Of a DNA stretch of 64,000 nucleotides, positions 1-9,700 are shown one piece after another. The notes beneath the pieces were generated by a model. It did no database searches. It was given only the letters and a program-made list of their open reading frames with translations, and was not told the origin of the DNA. The DNA lies in the NCBI GenBank assembly GCA_942491665.1, contig CALOBR010000010.1, forward strand, positions 62,001 through 126,000. The letters are read 5' to 3'. Source of the DNA: CAVQGZ01 sp942491665 (GTDB lineage: Bacteria > Actinomycetota > Actinomycetes > Jiangellales > Jiangellaceae). Each line of letters starts with the position of its first letter. Positions within the stretch are counted from its first letter, which is position 1. A program made the translations under genes and the position numbers.

Positions 1-872
1 CACTCGTCCCGAGTCCGTGAGGCAAACGAGTCGGTGAACGCCTGACGCAACGCCGGCCAGCCGGCCGAGTCGTACTGCGCGGGCAGGTCGGCGGCATCGA
101 GGCCCAACCCGGCCAGCATCTGCGCGAAGAACTGGGGCTCGAGCGGTGCGACGGCGACGAACCGACCGTCGGCGCAGGCGTAGCAGTCGTAGAAGGGTGC
201 GCCACCATCGAGCAGGTTCGTACCCCGCTCGCCCGGCCACGCGCCGACGCCGCGCATCGCCCACACGAGCTGGGAGAGCAGGCTGACGCCATCCACCATC
301 GCGGCGTCGACGACCTGGCCGACACCTGAGCGCTCCCGCTCCAGCAACGCCGCCATCACCCCGACCAGCAGCAGCATCGAGCCGCCGCCGTAGTCGGCTA
401 CCAGGTTCAAGGGTGGGGACGGCGGCGAGCCCGGCCTGCCCATCGCGCTCAACGCCCCGGTGAGCGACAGGTAGTTCAGGTCGTGGCCGGCCCGGGCGGC
501 CATGGGCCCGTCCTGGCCCCACCCGGTCATCCGGGCGTAGACAAGCCGTGGGTTGCGTGCCAGGCACTCGTCCGGCCCGACCCCCAGTCGCTCGGCCACT
601 CCGGGGCGGTAGCCCTCGACGAGCACGTCGGCGGCCTCGACCAGCGACAGCACGGTCTCCAGGCCGTCGGCGGTCTTCAGGTCGGCACGCACCCACCGGC
701 GTCCCCGTAGCGTCGCGTCCTGCCCCCCGAGCCCCGACACGGGGCCGGGCCGCTCGACCCGCACGACGTCTGCGCCCAGGTCAGCCAGCACCATGGCGGC
801 GTGCGGACCAGGCCCGATGCCTGCCAGCTCGACCACTCGGATGCCGCTCAGCGGTCCTGACGGTGCTGCCAC
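1..872 (-). CDS. CaiB/BaiF CoA-transferase family protein, alpha-methylacyl-CoA racemase-like (partial, 3' end outside window)
   Basis: Reading leftwards from a GTG at 872, about 290 codons stay open to the window edge, so the C-terminus is missing. The start is supported by a GGGAGG ribosome site five bases upstream. The N-terminus has the CaiB fold signature (GIRVVELAGIGPGPHAA, then LADLGADVVRVERP). VEGYRPGVAERLGVG and GHDLNYLSLTGAL follow, and the latter is typical of alpha-methylacyl-CoA racemases (AMACR/Mcr). The family epimerises the 2-methyl group of branched acyl-CoAs so that beta-oxidation can proceed. The divergent thiolase-fadB operon next door fits that role. A different CoA-transferase substrate cannot be excluded without the C-terminus. 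Confidence 0.88.
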   Translation of the reverse strand, partial: MAAPSGPLSGIRVVELAGIGPGPHAAMVLADLGADVVRVERPGPVSGLGGQDATLRGRRWVRADLKTADGLETVLSLVEAADVLVEGYRPGVAERLGVGPDECLARNPRLVYARMTGWGQDGPMAARAGHDLNYLSLTGALSAMGRPGSPPSPPLNLVADYGGGSMLLLVGVMAALLERERSGVGQVVDAAMVDGVSLLSQLVWAMRGVGAWPGERGTNLLDGGAPFYDCYACADGRFVAVAPLEPQFFAQMLAGLGLDAADLPAQYDSAGWPALRQAFTDSFASRTRDE

Positions 873-901
873 GACGCCTCCCTCGACCTCGCTACCCGCC
901 G

Positions 902-921
902 AGGTTACTGGCGAGTAGTCT
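902..921. promoter_or_regulatory. Divergent promoter region with operator-like palindrome (racemase / thiolase)
   Basis: TACT-GGCG-AGTA at 906-917 has perfect four-base arms. It overlaps a rightward -10 candidate TAGTCT (916-921) and a leftward -10 candidate TAACCT (907-902). A repressor bound here would cover both promoters. A TetR-type fatty-acid regulator is the natural guess but is only inference. Confidence 0.4.
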
Positions 922-991
922 CGGCAGAAGCATTCACGACCCCCACCCCGTCCCCGCTCGTCGGGGTACGTCTGCGCGAAGGGAGCCGCTG

Positions 992-2206
992 GTGAGCAGC
1001 GAGGCATTCATCTACGAGGCGATCCGAACCCCCCGGGGCAAGGGCAAGGCGAACGGGTCGTTGCACCGGGTCAAGCCGGTCACGCTCGTCGCTGGGCTGC
1101 TCAACGACCTCACCGCGCGCCACCCAGGGCTCGACCCGGCCACGATCGACGACATCGTGCTCGGCTGCGTGACGCCCGTGGGCGATCAGGGCGCCGACAT
1201 CGCCCGCACGGCGGCGCTGGCCGCGGGGCTGCCCGACACGGTCGCCGGCGTGCAGGTCAACCGGTTCTGCGCGTCCGCGCTCGAGTCGATCAACCTCGCC
1301 GCGCAGAAGGTGCGCTCCGGCTGGGACCAGATGGTGGTCGCGGGCGGCGTCGAGTCGATGTCGCGGGTTCCGATGGGGGCTGACGGTGGTGCCTGGGCCA
1401 TGGACCCGGAGACCGCCTACGACACCTACTTCGTGCCTCAGGGCATCAGCGCCGACCTCATCGCCACCACCGAGGGGTTCAGCCGCGACGACGTCGACTC
1501 CTACGCACTTCGCTCGCAGGAGCTGTCGGCGGCTGCGTGGAGCGGAGGCCGCTTCACCAAGTCCGTCGTCCCCGTGCGCGACCGCAACGGCTCGGTGATC
1601 CTCGACCACGACGAGCACATGCGTCCGAGCACGACGATGGAGAGCCTGGCCGGACTCAAGCCGTCGTTCGCCGGCATCGGCGACATGGGCGGTTTCGACG
1701 CCGTGGCGCTGCAGAAGTTCCACTGGGTCGAAGCGATCGACCACGTGCACACCGCCGGCAACTCCTCGGGCATCGTCGATGGGGCTGCCGTCGTGCTCCT
1801 GGGCACCGAGCAGGCCGGCCGCGACGCGGGCCTGGCCCCCCGTGGACGAGTCGTCGCCACCGCGGTCACCGGCTCCGACCCGACCATCATGCTCACCGGG
1901 CCCACCCCGGCCACTGAGAAGGTGCTGGCCAACGCCGGCCTGAGCAAGGACGACATCGACCTGTGGGAGCTCAATGAGGCTTTCGCGGCGGTCGTGCTCA
2001 AGTGGGTGAAGGACCTCGACCTGCCGATGGAGAAGGTCAACGTCAACGGTGGTGCCATCGCCATGGGCCACCCGCTGGGCGCGACCGGCGCCATGATCTT
2101 CGGCACCGTCCTGGACGAGCTCGAGCGCAGCGGCGGCCGGTACGGCCTCGTCACCCTGTGCATCGGCGGCGGCATGGGCGTCGCGACCATCATCGAGCGG
2201 ATCTGA
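992..2206 (+). CDS. fadA: Acetyl-CoA C-acyltransferase (thiolase), beta-oxidation
   Basis: A 404-residue thiolase. The GTG at 992 is chosen because GAAGGGAG lies just upstream and the thiolase fold begins at once (EAFIYEAIRTPRGKGK). The acylated cysteine is in NRFCASALES (Cys93). The other catalytic boxes are NEAFAAV, GGAIAMGHPLGATGA and a late LCIGGGMG cysteine. It cleaves 3-ketoacyl-CoA to acetyl-CoA and a shortened acyl-CoA, the last step of the beta-oxidation spiral. The fadB-type gene follows 11 bases after its stop, so the two probably form one trifunctional complex, as for mycobacterial FadA/FadB. A biosynthetic acetoacetyl-CoA thiolase is less likely given this partner. Confidence 0.93.
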   Translation: MSSEAFIYEAIRTPRGKGKANGSLHRVKPVTLVAGLLNDLTARHPGLDPATIDDIVLGCVTPVGDQGADIARTAALAAGLPDTVAGVQVNRFCASALESINLAAQKVRSGWDQMVVAGGVESMSRVPMGADGGAWAMDPETAYDTYFVPQGISADLIATTEGFSRDDVDSYALRSQELSAAAWSGGRFTKSVVPVRDRNGSVILDHDEHMRPSTTMESLAGLKPSFAGIGDMGGFDAVALQKFHWVEAIDHVHTAGNSSGIVDGAAVVLLGTEQAGRDAGLAPRGRVVATAVTGSDPTIMLTGPTPATEKVLANAGLSKDDIDLWELNEAFAAVVLKWVKDLDLPMEKVNVNGGAIAMGHPLGATGAMIFGTVLDELERSGGRYGLVTLCIGGGMGVATIIERI

Positions 2207-2217
2207 GGGGCAGCAGC

Positions 2218-4380
2218 ATGACGCAGAACATGATCACCTGGGAGTCGGGCATCAACAGTGTCGTCGTGCTGACGATGGACGACCCCGCCCAGGGCGCGAA
2301 CACGCTCAACGACACCTTCCGGCACAGCTTCGAGCAGACAGTCGCCCGACTGGCCGCTGAGAAGGACCAGATCCGCGGCGTCATCCTCACCAGCGCGAAG
2401 AAGACGTTCTTCGCCGGCGCCGACCTCAGCTGGCTCATCTCGGCGACCAAGGATGACGCCGAGGCGCTCAACGACCAGATCGGGCAGTTCAAGGCGCAGC
2501 TGCGTCAGCTCGAGCTGTTGGGCAAGCCCGTCGTCGCCGCGATCAACGGGGCCGCTCTCGGCGGCGGGCTCGAGATCGCGCTGGCCTGCCACCACCGCAT
2601 CGTGCTCGACACCCCGGGGACGCAGCTCGGCTTTCCCGAGGTGAGCCTGGGTCTGCTGCCTGGAGGCGGCGGCGTCGCGCGCACCGTGCGCATGTTCGGC
2701 CTGCAGAAGGCACTCATGGAGATGCTCCTGCAGGGCCAGAAGTACGGCGCCACGCAGTCGGTCGACGTCGGGCTGGCCGACGAGGTCGCGGCATCCCCCG
2801 AGGCGATGTTGGACGCTGCCTACGCCTGGATCGAGGCCAACCCCGAGCCCGTCCAGCCGTGGGACGTCAAGGGCCACAAGGTGCCGGGTGGCACGCCGGC
2901 CAGCCCGAAGCTCGCCGCAATGCTGCCGGCGTTCCCGGCCAACCTGCGCAAGCAGGTCAAGGGTGCGCCCATGCCGGCACCCCACCACATCATGGCCGCT
3001 GCGGTCGAGGGCTCCCAGGTGGATTTCGAGAACGCCCAGCGCATCGAGACCGAGTACTTCGTCGACCTGGCCACCGGCGCGGTCAGCAAGAACATGATCA
3101 AGGCGTTCTTCTTCGACCTTCAGCACGTGTCCAAGGGCGGCAGCCGTCCGGCTGAGCACCCCCAGTTCAAGGCGACGAAGGTCGCCGTTCTCGGCGCCGG
3201 GATGATGGGTGCAGGCATCGCCTACGTCTGCGCTCGCAACGGCATCGAGGTTGTGCTCAAGGACGTCACCGTCGAGGCGGCGGACAAGGGCAAGGCCTAC
3301 AGCGAGAAGCTGCTGGCCAAGCAGGTCTCCCGGGGCCGGATGAGCGAGGGGCGGGCCGCTGAGGTGCTGGGGCGCATCACCGCGACCGACAGCTTCGACG
3401 ACGCCAAGGGCGCCGACCTGATGATCGAGGCCGTCTTCGAAGACGTCGAGCTGAAGCGCGGGGTGTACGCCGACCTGGAGCCGATGCTGGCCGAGGACGC
3501 GCTGCTGGCGTCCAACACGTCCACGCTGCCGATCACCACCCTGGCCGAGGGCGTCAGCCGTCCCGACGACTTCATCGGCATGCACTTCTTCTCACCCGTC
3601 GACAAGATGCAGCTTCTCGAGATCGTCGTGGGGGAGAAGACGTCGGACGCCGCCCTGGCCCGGGCCGTCGACGTGGCGCTGCAGATCAAGAAGCTGCCGA
3701 TCGTGGTCAACGACAGCCGTGGCTTCTTCACCTCCCGGGTGATCGGCACGTTCACCATGGAGGCGCTGCGGATGCTCGCCGAGGGCGTACCGGCGCCGTC
3801 GATCGAGCAGGCCGGGCTTCAGGACGGCTACCCCACAGCGCCGCTGGCCCTGACAGACGAGGTGAGCCTCGTGCTGTGGCGACGGATCCGGGAGCAGGCC
3901 AAAGCCGCGATCGAGGCAAGCGGGGCCGTGTACGTCCGCAACCCCTCCGACGACGTGATCGACCGCATGGTGGTCGAGCTCGAGCGCGGCGGGCGGGTCG
4001 CGGGCGCCGGCTTCTACGACTACGTCGACGGCAAGCGGGTGGGCCTGTGGAGGGGTCTGGCCGAGCAGTTCGGCGGCGACAACCACGACATGCCGTTCGT
4101 CGACATGAAGGAGCGCATGCTCTTCGCCGAGGCGATCGAGAGCGTGAAGTGCCTGGAGGAGGGCGTGCTGCGCTCGGTTCCGGACGCGAACATCGGGTCG
4201 ATCTTCGGTATCGGCTACCCGGCGTGGACCGGGGGAGTGCTCCAGTACATCAATGGCTACGCCGGCGGACCGGCCGGGTTCGTCGAGCGTGCTCGCGAGC
4301 TCGCCGCCGCCTACGGTGAGCGCTTCAGCCCACCGGAGTCGCTGGTGGCCCGGGCAGATGCAGGCGGTCGCTACGAGTGA
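2218..4380 (+). CDS. fadB: Trifunctional-type 3-hydroxyacyl-CoA dehydrogenase / enoyl-CoA hydratase, FadB family
   Basis: A 720-residue fusion, the usual length for FadB alpha subunits. Residues 1 to about 190 are a crotonase domain with an oxyanion-hole segment (AAINGAALGGGLEIA) and the catalytic-Glu segment FPEVSLGLLPGGGG. From about residue 320 a Rossmann domain begins (VAVLGAGMMGAGIAY), with IGMHFFSPVDKMQLLEIV carrying the dehydrogenase His, followed by two C-terminal dehydrogenase domains. It hydrates enoyl-CoA and oxidises 3-hydroxyacyl-CoA using NAD, passing product to the upstream thiolase. The ATG at 2218 follows GAGGGGCAGC, a plausible ribosome site. Its stop overlaps the next GTG by four bases. 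Confidence 0.95.
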   Translation: MTQNMITWESGINSVVVLTMDDPAQGANTLNDTFRHSFEQTVARLAAEKDQIRGVILTSAKKTFFAGADLSWLISATKDDAEALNDQIGQFKAQLRQLELLGKPVVAAINGAALGGGLEIALACHHRIVLDTPGTQLGFPEVSLGLLPGGGGVARTVRMFGLQKALMEMLLQGQKYGATQSVDVGLADEVAASPEAMLDAAYAWIEANPEPVQPWDVKGHKVPGGTPASPKLAAMLPAFPANLRKQVKGAPMPAPHHIMAAAVEGSQVDFENAQRIETEYFVDLATGAVSKNMIKAFFFDLQHVSKGGSRPAEHPQFKATKVAVLGAGMMGAGIAYVCARNGIEVVLKDVTVEAADKGKAYSEKLLAKQVSRGRMSEGRAAEVLGRITATDSFDDAKGADLMIEAVFEDVELKRGVYADLEPMLAEDALLASNTSTLPITTLAEGVSRPDDFIGMHFFSPVDKMQLLEIVVGEKTSDAALARAVDVALQIKKLPIVVNDSRGFFTSRVIGTFTMEALRMLAEGVPAPSIEQAGLQDGYPTAPLALTDEVSLVLWRRIREQAKAAIEASGAVYVRNPSDDVIDRMVVELERGGRVAGAGFYDYVDGKRVGLWRGLAEQFGGDNHDMPFVDMKERMLFAEAIESVKCLEEGVLRSVPDANIGSIFGIGYPAWTGGVLQYINGYAGGPAGFVERARELAAAYGERFSPPESLVARADAGGRYE

Positions 4381-4778
4381 GCAGCGGGGGCGCACCCACG
4401 ACGCGCACCACCAGGCAGCGCACAGCCATCGAGGGGCTGCTGGGGTCGATGGACGACTTCCGCAGCGCGCAAGATCTGCACGCTGCGCTCGCCCGGACGG
4501 GGTCGCGGGTGGGCTTGTCGACGGTGTACCGGACGCTTCAGGCCATGGCCGACGCGGGCGAGGTGGACGTGCTGCGGCAGGACAACGGCGAGGCGCTGTT
4601 CCGTCGCTGCAGCACTCGTCACCACCACCACCTGGTGTGCCGGGGATGCGGGCGCACGATCGAGGTCGAGGGCTCCGACGTCGAGGCGTGGGCCCAACGA
4701 GTCGCCACCACCCACGGGTTCGTCGACCCCACGCACCACGTCGAGGTGTTCGGCACCTGCCCTGACTGCAGCCGCTGA
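4377..4778 (+). CDS. zur: Fur-family transcriptional regulator, Zur (FurB)-like
   Basis: A 133-residue Fur-family repressor with an N-terminal winged helix (TTRTTRQRTAIEGLL, DDFRSAQDLHAAL, VGLSTVYRTLQ). The metal region has a His run (HHHHLVCRGCG), the first CxxC, IEVEG and a terminal CPDC forming the structural zinc site. It closely resembles mycobacterial FurB/Zur, which represses zinc-uptake genes when zinc is plentiful. It starts inside the fadB stop (GTGA overlap), so it is translationally coupled to a beta-oxidation operon, an odd partner. No Zur target is recognised in the window. An iron- or nickel-responsive family member is possible but less likely. Confidence 0.85.
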   Translation: MSSGGAPTTRTTRQRTAIEGLLGSMDDFRSAQDLHAALARTGSRVGLSTVYRTLQAMADAGEVDVLRQDNGEALFRRCSTRHHHHLVCRGCGRTIEVEGSDVEAWAQRVATTHGFVDPTHHVEVFGTCPDCSR

Positions 4779-4780
4779 GA

Positions 4781-6004
4781 ATGGCATCTCTGCTGCGTCC
4801 CTACCGGGACGTGCTCAGCGTGCCGGGCGCGTGGAGGTTCTCGGCCAGTGCGTTCGTTGCCCGCGTCCCGATGGCGATGCTCGGCGTCGGAATGGTGCTG
4901 CTGCTGACGGCCTACCGCGACTCCTACGCCGAGGCGGGCGCGGTGGCCGCCGCATCGATCGCGGCCGGGTCGCTCATGGCGCCGCTTCAGGCGCGGCTGG
5001 CTGACCGCTTCGGCCAGCCGCCGGTTCTGGCGCCGCTGCTGGTGGCGCACACGGCCGCCCTGACTGCGGCGGTGCTCGCCGTCGTCGGCGGGCAGCCGCT
5101 GCTGGTCATCGGGCTCGCGGCCGCGGCCTCGGGCGCCTCGCTGCCGCAGTTCGACTCGTTCGTGCGGGTGCGCTGGGCTCACAGCCTGGAGGGGACAGGG
5201 CGGCTGCCGACTGCCTTCGCGTGGGAGTCGGTGCTCGACGAGGTCATCTTCGTCGTCGGCCCGGTGGTGGTGACCCTCGTGGCGACGACGATCAGCCCCG
5301 TGCTCGCCGTGCTCGGCACGCTGGCGTTCACCGTGAGCGGCGGGCTGGCCTTCCTGACCTGCCGCGCCACGGTGCCGCCGACGCGGACGCGAGCCGCGGG
5401 CGAACGACGCGAGCCGCTGAACGGGCGCACGCTGGTGCCGCTCGTCGCTGCCTTCACCGGACTTGGTGTCGCATTCGGCGCCGTCGAGGTCAGCACGGTC
5501 GGGTTCGCCGACCAGGCTGGCCAGCCTTCCGCGGCCGGCTTCGTTCTCGCCGCCTTCGCCGCCGGATCGCTCGTCGCCGGCCTGGTGTTCGGTGCGGTGG
5601 TGAAGGGGCCACCGACTCGTGCCCGGCTGGTGATCGCCCAGGTCGGGCTGACTGGCGCGTTCGCCCTCACCTGGCTCGCCGATACGCCGCTTGCCCTGGC
5701 CGGTGCCTTGGCTGTCGCCGGGGTGGCGATCTCGCCGTCGCTCATCACCGGCTTCGGCCTCGCCGAGCGCTCAGCGGCACGCTCGCGCGTCACCGAGTCG
5801 TTGGCCTGGACGATCACCGCGCTCGGCATCGGTGTCGCCGTCGGCGCCGCCGTCGTCGGTCCGATCATCGACACCCGGGGTGCAGCCGACGCCTTCGTCG
5901 TCCCGGTGATCGGGGCGGCCGTGGCCGTGCTGGCCGCCAGCCTGCTGCCGGGCCCACGGGCACTCGCCCCGGCCCCCGCCCGCCAGCCCGAGGGTGCGGT
6001 GTAG
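4781..6004 (+). CDS. MFS transporter
   Basis: A 407-residue integral membrane protein with about twelve hydrophobic segments and no cleavable signal. The loop GSLMAPLQARLADRFGQPPV between the second and third segments fits the major-facilitator A-motif (D-R-x-G). The family exports or imports small solutes using the proton gradient; the substrate cannot be read from the sequence. The ATG is two bases after the Zur-like stop, so it is probably co-transcribed with it. A link to zinc is possible from position only. Confidence 0.8.
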   Translation: MASLLRPYRDVLSVPGAWRFSASAFVARVPMAMLGVGMVLLLTAYRDSYAEAGAVAAASIAAGSLMAPLQARLADRFGQPPVLAPLLVAHTAALTAAVLAVVGGQPLLVIGLAAAASGASLPQFDSFVRVRWAHSLEGTGRLPTAFAWESVLDEVIFVVGPVVVTLVATTISPVLAVLGTLAFTVSGGLAFLTCRATVPPTRTRAAGERREPLNGRTLVPLVAAFTGLGVAFGAVEVSTVGFADQAGQPSAAGFVLAAFAAGSLVAGLVFGAVVKGPPTRARLVIAQVGLTGAFALTWLADTPLALAGALAVAGVAISPSLITGFGLAERSAARSRVTESLAWTITALGIGVAVGAAVVGPIIDTRGAADAFVVPVIGAAVAVLAASLLPGPRALAPAPARQPEGAV

Positions 6005-6017
6005 CAGCCTGACGCTC

Positions 6018-6695
6018 ATGCACCGCCACGACATCACCCTCGCCGACGGCCAGGTGGCCGGCACCGTCGTCGCCGCTGATCAGCCCAGCGGAGCAGGAGT
6101 TCTGTTCGTCCACGGGCTGGGCAGCGACCGGGGGACGAACATCGAGCGGGCGCAGGCCCTGACGGCGACCCATGGCGCCACGTGCCTGGCCATCGACCTG
6201 CGCGGGCACGGCGGCAGCGGTGGACGGCTCTCCGAGGTCACGCCGCGGGACAACCTCGCCGACGTCCTGGCGGGGTTCGACGCGCTGATAGGGATGCCCG
6301 ACGTCGAGCCGTCGCGCCTCGGGGTGTGTGCAGCCAGCTACGGGGCGTACCTCTCGGTGCTGCTGAGCGCCGAGCGGCCGGTGGCACGACTGCTCCTGCG
6401 CGCGCCCGCGCTGTACGCCGACGACCGTCTCGACGCCGTCCTCGCCCGCCGTCGGGCGGGGAGCACGTCGGAGTCCCCGAGATTCGTCCACGCGCTGCGG
6501 GCGCTTCCGATGCCGGTGATGCTGGTGGAGTCCGAGCATGACGAGGTGATCTCGCCGGCGATCGTGGCCACCTACCTGGCCGCGCAGCCGGCAATCGACC
6601 GAGTCGTCATCCCGGGAGCCGGCCACGCCTTGACCGATCCCACCTGGCGTGCGGACTTCCAGCGCCTGCTGATCGGCTTCTTCGCCGACCTCTGA
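6018..6695 (+). CDS. Alpha/beta hydrolase (dienelactone-hydrolase/serine aminopeptidase-like)
   Basis: A 225-residue cytoplasmic alpha/beta hydrolase. Visible landmarks are FVHGLGSDRGTN (oxyanion loop), IDLRGHGGSGG, a nucleophile elbow CAASYGAY (A-x-S-x-G instead of G-x-S-x-G), an acid near ESEHDEVISP and a final GAGHALTD histidine. An ester or peptide substrate is plausible but not identifiable. The ATG at 6018 begins the fold directly (MHRHDITL); an upstream in-frame GTG at 5994 would overlap the MFS gene. It follows the MFS gene by 13 bases and may be in the same transcript. Confidence 0.78.
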   Translation: MHRHDITLADGQVAGTVVAADQPSGAGVLFVHGLGSDRGTNIERAQALTATHGATCLAIDLRGHGGSGGRLSEVTPRDNLADVLAGFDALIGMPDVEPSRLGVCAASYGAYLSVLLSAERPVARLLLRAPALYADDRLDAVLARRRAGSTSESPRFVHALRALPMPVMLVESEHDEVISPAIVATYLAAQPAIDRVVIPGAGHALTDPTWRADFQRLLIGFFADL

Positions 6696-6706
6696 GCAGG
6701 CGTCGG

Positions 6707-9700
6707 CTACCGCCCGTCGGCGTCGCGGGTGTGGAAGTCGCCTTCGAACGTGGCCGGCGAGCCCGCGGTGACCGTGAACGGCTGGTCGTAGTGGCGCAGA
6801 TCCATGCGCTCGCCGGTCTCGAGCGTGTACGTCACCACGTGCGGCTCGATGTCCACGCGCAGCCGGTTGCCGCGGACCATCATCGGGAACCGCAGCCTTC
6901 GCGCTCGAGTCGGCAGCATCGGGCGGAACGTGATGTCGCCCTGACGCCACCGGAACCCGCCGAAGCCGAACACCAACGACATCCAGCTGCCACCGGCGGA
7001 GGCGACGTGCACGCCGTCACGCACGTTGCCCGCCGTGTCGGCCATGTCGACCGACATCGCGTCGATCAGGTACTCCTCGGCGGTTCGGTACTTGCCCACA
7101 TCGGCGGCGGCGATCGCCTGGATGCTCTCCGAGAGCGACGAGTCGCCCGTCGTCAGCGGGTCGTACATCTCGAAGATCCGCTCGCGCTCGGCAGCCGTGA
7201 ACCGCCCCGGCAGCATGACCGTGGCCAGCTCGACGTCGGCCTGCTTGATGACCTGATGGCGGTAGATGATCAACGGGTGGTAGTTGAGCAGCAGCGGGTA
7301 CTTCTCCGGGGGTGTGCCCGCGAAGTCCCAAGGCTCGAGGTCCAAGAAGCCCTCGTCCTGCAGGTGCACCTGCTCGGTGCTGTCGTAGGGCACGTAGATG
7401 AGGTCCGCGCACTGCCGCCACAGGTCGATCTCGTCCGGGGCCAGGTCGGTGCGCTCGACCAGACGCTTGTAGTCGGCCGGAGCCTCGTCACGAAGCTTCT
7501 CGACGACCTGCACGGCCAGGGCCAGGTTCTCTGCCGCCATCAGGTTGGTGAACAGGTTGTTGTCGACGACCGTCGTGTACTCGTCAGGACCCGTGACCTT
7601 CTGGATGACGTAGCGGCCGCCGTGGCGATCGGAGAAGAAGCCGATGTCAGCCCACATGCGCGCGGTCTCCACCAGCAGCTCGGCCCCGTGACGCAGCATG
7701 AGCTCGTCGTCGCCGGTCATCCGGACGTACTGGTCGAGGGCGTAGGAGATGTCGGCGTCGATGTGGTACTGCGCCGTCCCGGCCGCGTAGTAGGCAGAGG
7801 CTTCATCGCCGCTGATCGTCCGCCACGGGAAGAGCGCTCCGGCCTGGCCGATGTCGCGGGCCCGGCGCCGGGCGTCATCGAGCATGTGGACGCGGTGCAT
7901 GAGCAGGCTGCGCGCCACCGGAGGGTTGGTGTGGATGAGGAACGGGAGGACGTAGACCTCGGTGTCCCAGAAGTAGTGGCCCTCGTAGCCGGTGCCGGTC
8001 AGCCCCTTGGCTGGGGCTCCGTGGCCCTCTGCCCGGATGCTGGCCTGCAGCACGCTGAAGAGGCTGAAGCGCATGGCCTGCTGTGCCGCCGGGTACCCGT
8101 CCCACTCGACGTCGCTGCGCTGCCAGAACTCGGCCATGGCGCTCGTGTGGGCGTCGAAGACCTCGCGGTACCCCGCGCTGCGGGCGCGGACGATGGACGC
8201 CTCGGCGCGGTAGCGCAGGTCGGCCGCCTCGTCCTTGCCGTAGTGGTACGCCATCCACTTGTAGATGGTGACCGTCTCGTTCACCGGCGCGTCGATGCCG
8301 AAGACGACACGCGCCCGGTCGTCGTCGACCTTGGTGTCCACGTAGTGCACGTGGTCGCCGAACTCGTGGTCCATGCCGGCCGCGACGGTCATCCCGCTCT
8401 GCTTCGTCTGGAACGAGCGCACCACGCGCGGCCCGTCGGTGTTGTCTCCCATCGGCGTCAGCACGTCGTCACCGAAAGAGCGGCTGCGACGCTGGTCGTG
8501 CGGAAGGCCCTGGTCCATCCGCGGAGAGGTCACGAGGTCGGAGGAGACGACGAGTCGGCTCTGCGCATCCAGCGCTGTCACCTGGTATCGAAGGCACGCC
8601 AGGTGACGGTTGGTCAGCGACACGAAGCGCTTGGTTCTCACCCAGAACCGTCGCCCGTCGTGCAGCTGGTAGATCACCGACCGGTCCAGCGCCCCGCGCT
8701 GCATGTCCAGGGCCCGCTCGAACTCGAGCACCTCGGTCGTGGTGGCGTTGATGGGGTCCTCGTCGACGAAGAGGCGCATCGACGTGCCGTCCGGGACCGG
8801 CAGAATCGTCTGGCCGGTCGTGGCGTATCCGTGGGCCTTCTCGGGGTAGGCGATCGGCCACGTCTCGTGGAAGCCGTTGAGCAGCGTGCCCGGCTGGAAG
8901 GACGGCATCTCTTCTTCGAACGCCCCGCGGATGCCCAGGTAGCCGTTGGAGACCGCGAACAGGGTCTCAGTCTGCCCCACGAACTCGGGGTTGTAGCCGC
9001 GCTCGACCAGGCGCCAGGGATCGGTCGGGTAGTCCCCGGACGCGGCCAGGATGCGTTTGGCGGCCGCCAGCAGCCGGTGCTCAGGCGGTCCGGCACGGTG
9101 CACCTGCTCGTCCGGCGGGCTGAGCAGCTCGCTGAGGTCGTCCACGACCAAGTCAGCCCCGGCGGCGGTCAGGGCATCGGCGTGGCCGTCGCGGTCGACC
9201 GCGATGACGTAGCGGAAGCCGCCAGCCTTGCCCGCCTCGACCCCGGACAGCGCGTCCTCGATGACGACCGAGCGCTCGGGTGAGACACCGAGGCGACGGG
9301 CGGCCTCGAGGAACATGTCGGGCGCGGGCTTGCCCGGCAGGCCGAGCTCGAGCGCCGTGGCGCCGTCCACCCGCTCGTCGAACAGGTTGGTGATGCCGGC
9401 GTACTCCAGCACGCTGGCGCAGTTGCGGCTGCTGGAGACCACGGCTGTGCGCAGGCCGGCCTCGCGGACCTCACGCACCCAGGCGATGGAGCCGGGGAAG
9501 ACCTCGACGCCGAGGCGTTCCAGCTCGGACTCGACGAGCTCCTGCTTGCGGTTGGACAGCCCCCAGACCGACACCTCGTCTCGTGACGCGTGCGGCTCTC
9601 CTTCGGGCAGCTCGATGCCGCGTGAGGCGAGGAAGTCGCGGACGCCGTCCTGGCGTGGCTTCCCGTCGACGTGGGCCACGTAGTCGTCCACCTCGTTGAA

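Noticed and set aside
1501..3585. Long open frame on the minus strand opposite thiolase and fadB
   Set aside because: It has no recognisable domain and mirrors the codon pattern of the real genes; such antisense frames are expected in very G+C-rich coding DNA.
6731..9283. 850-codon open frame on the plus strand opposite the GH65 fusion
   Set aside because: Val/His/Arg-rich composition typical of a shadow frame, no motifs, and the opposite strand encodes a full-length enzyme.
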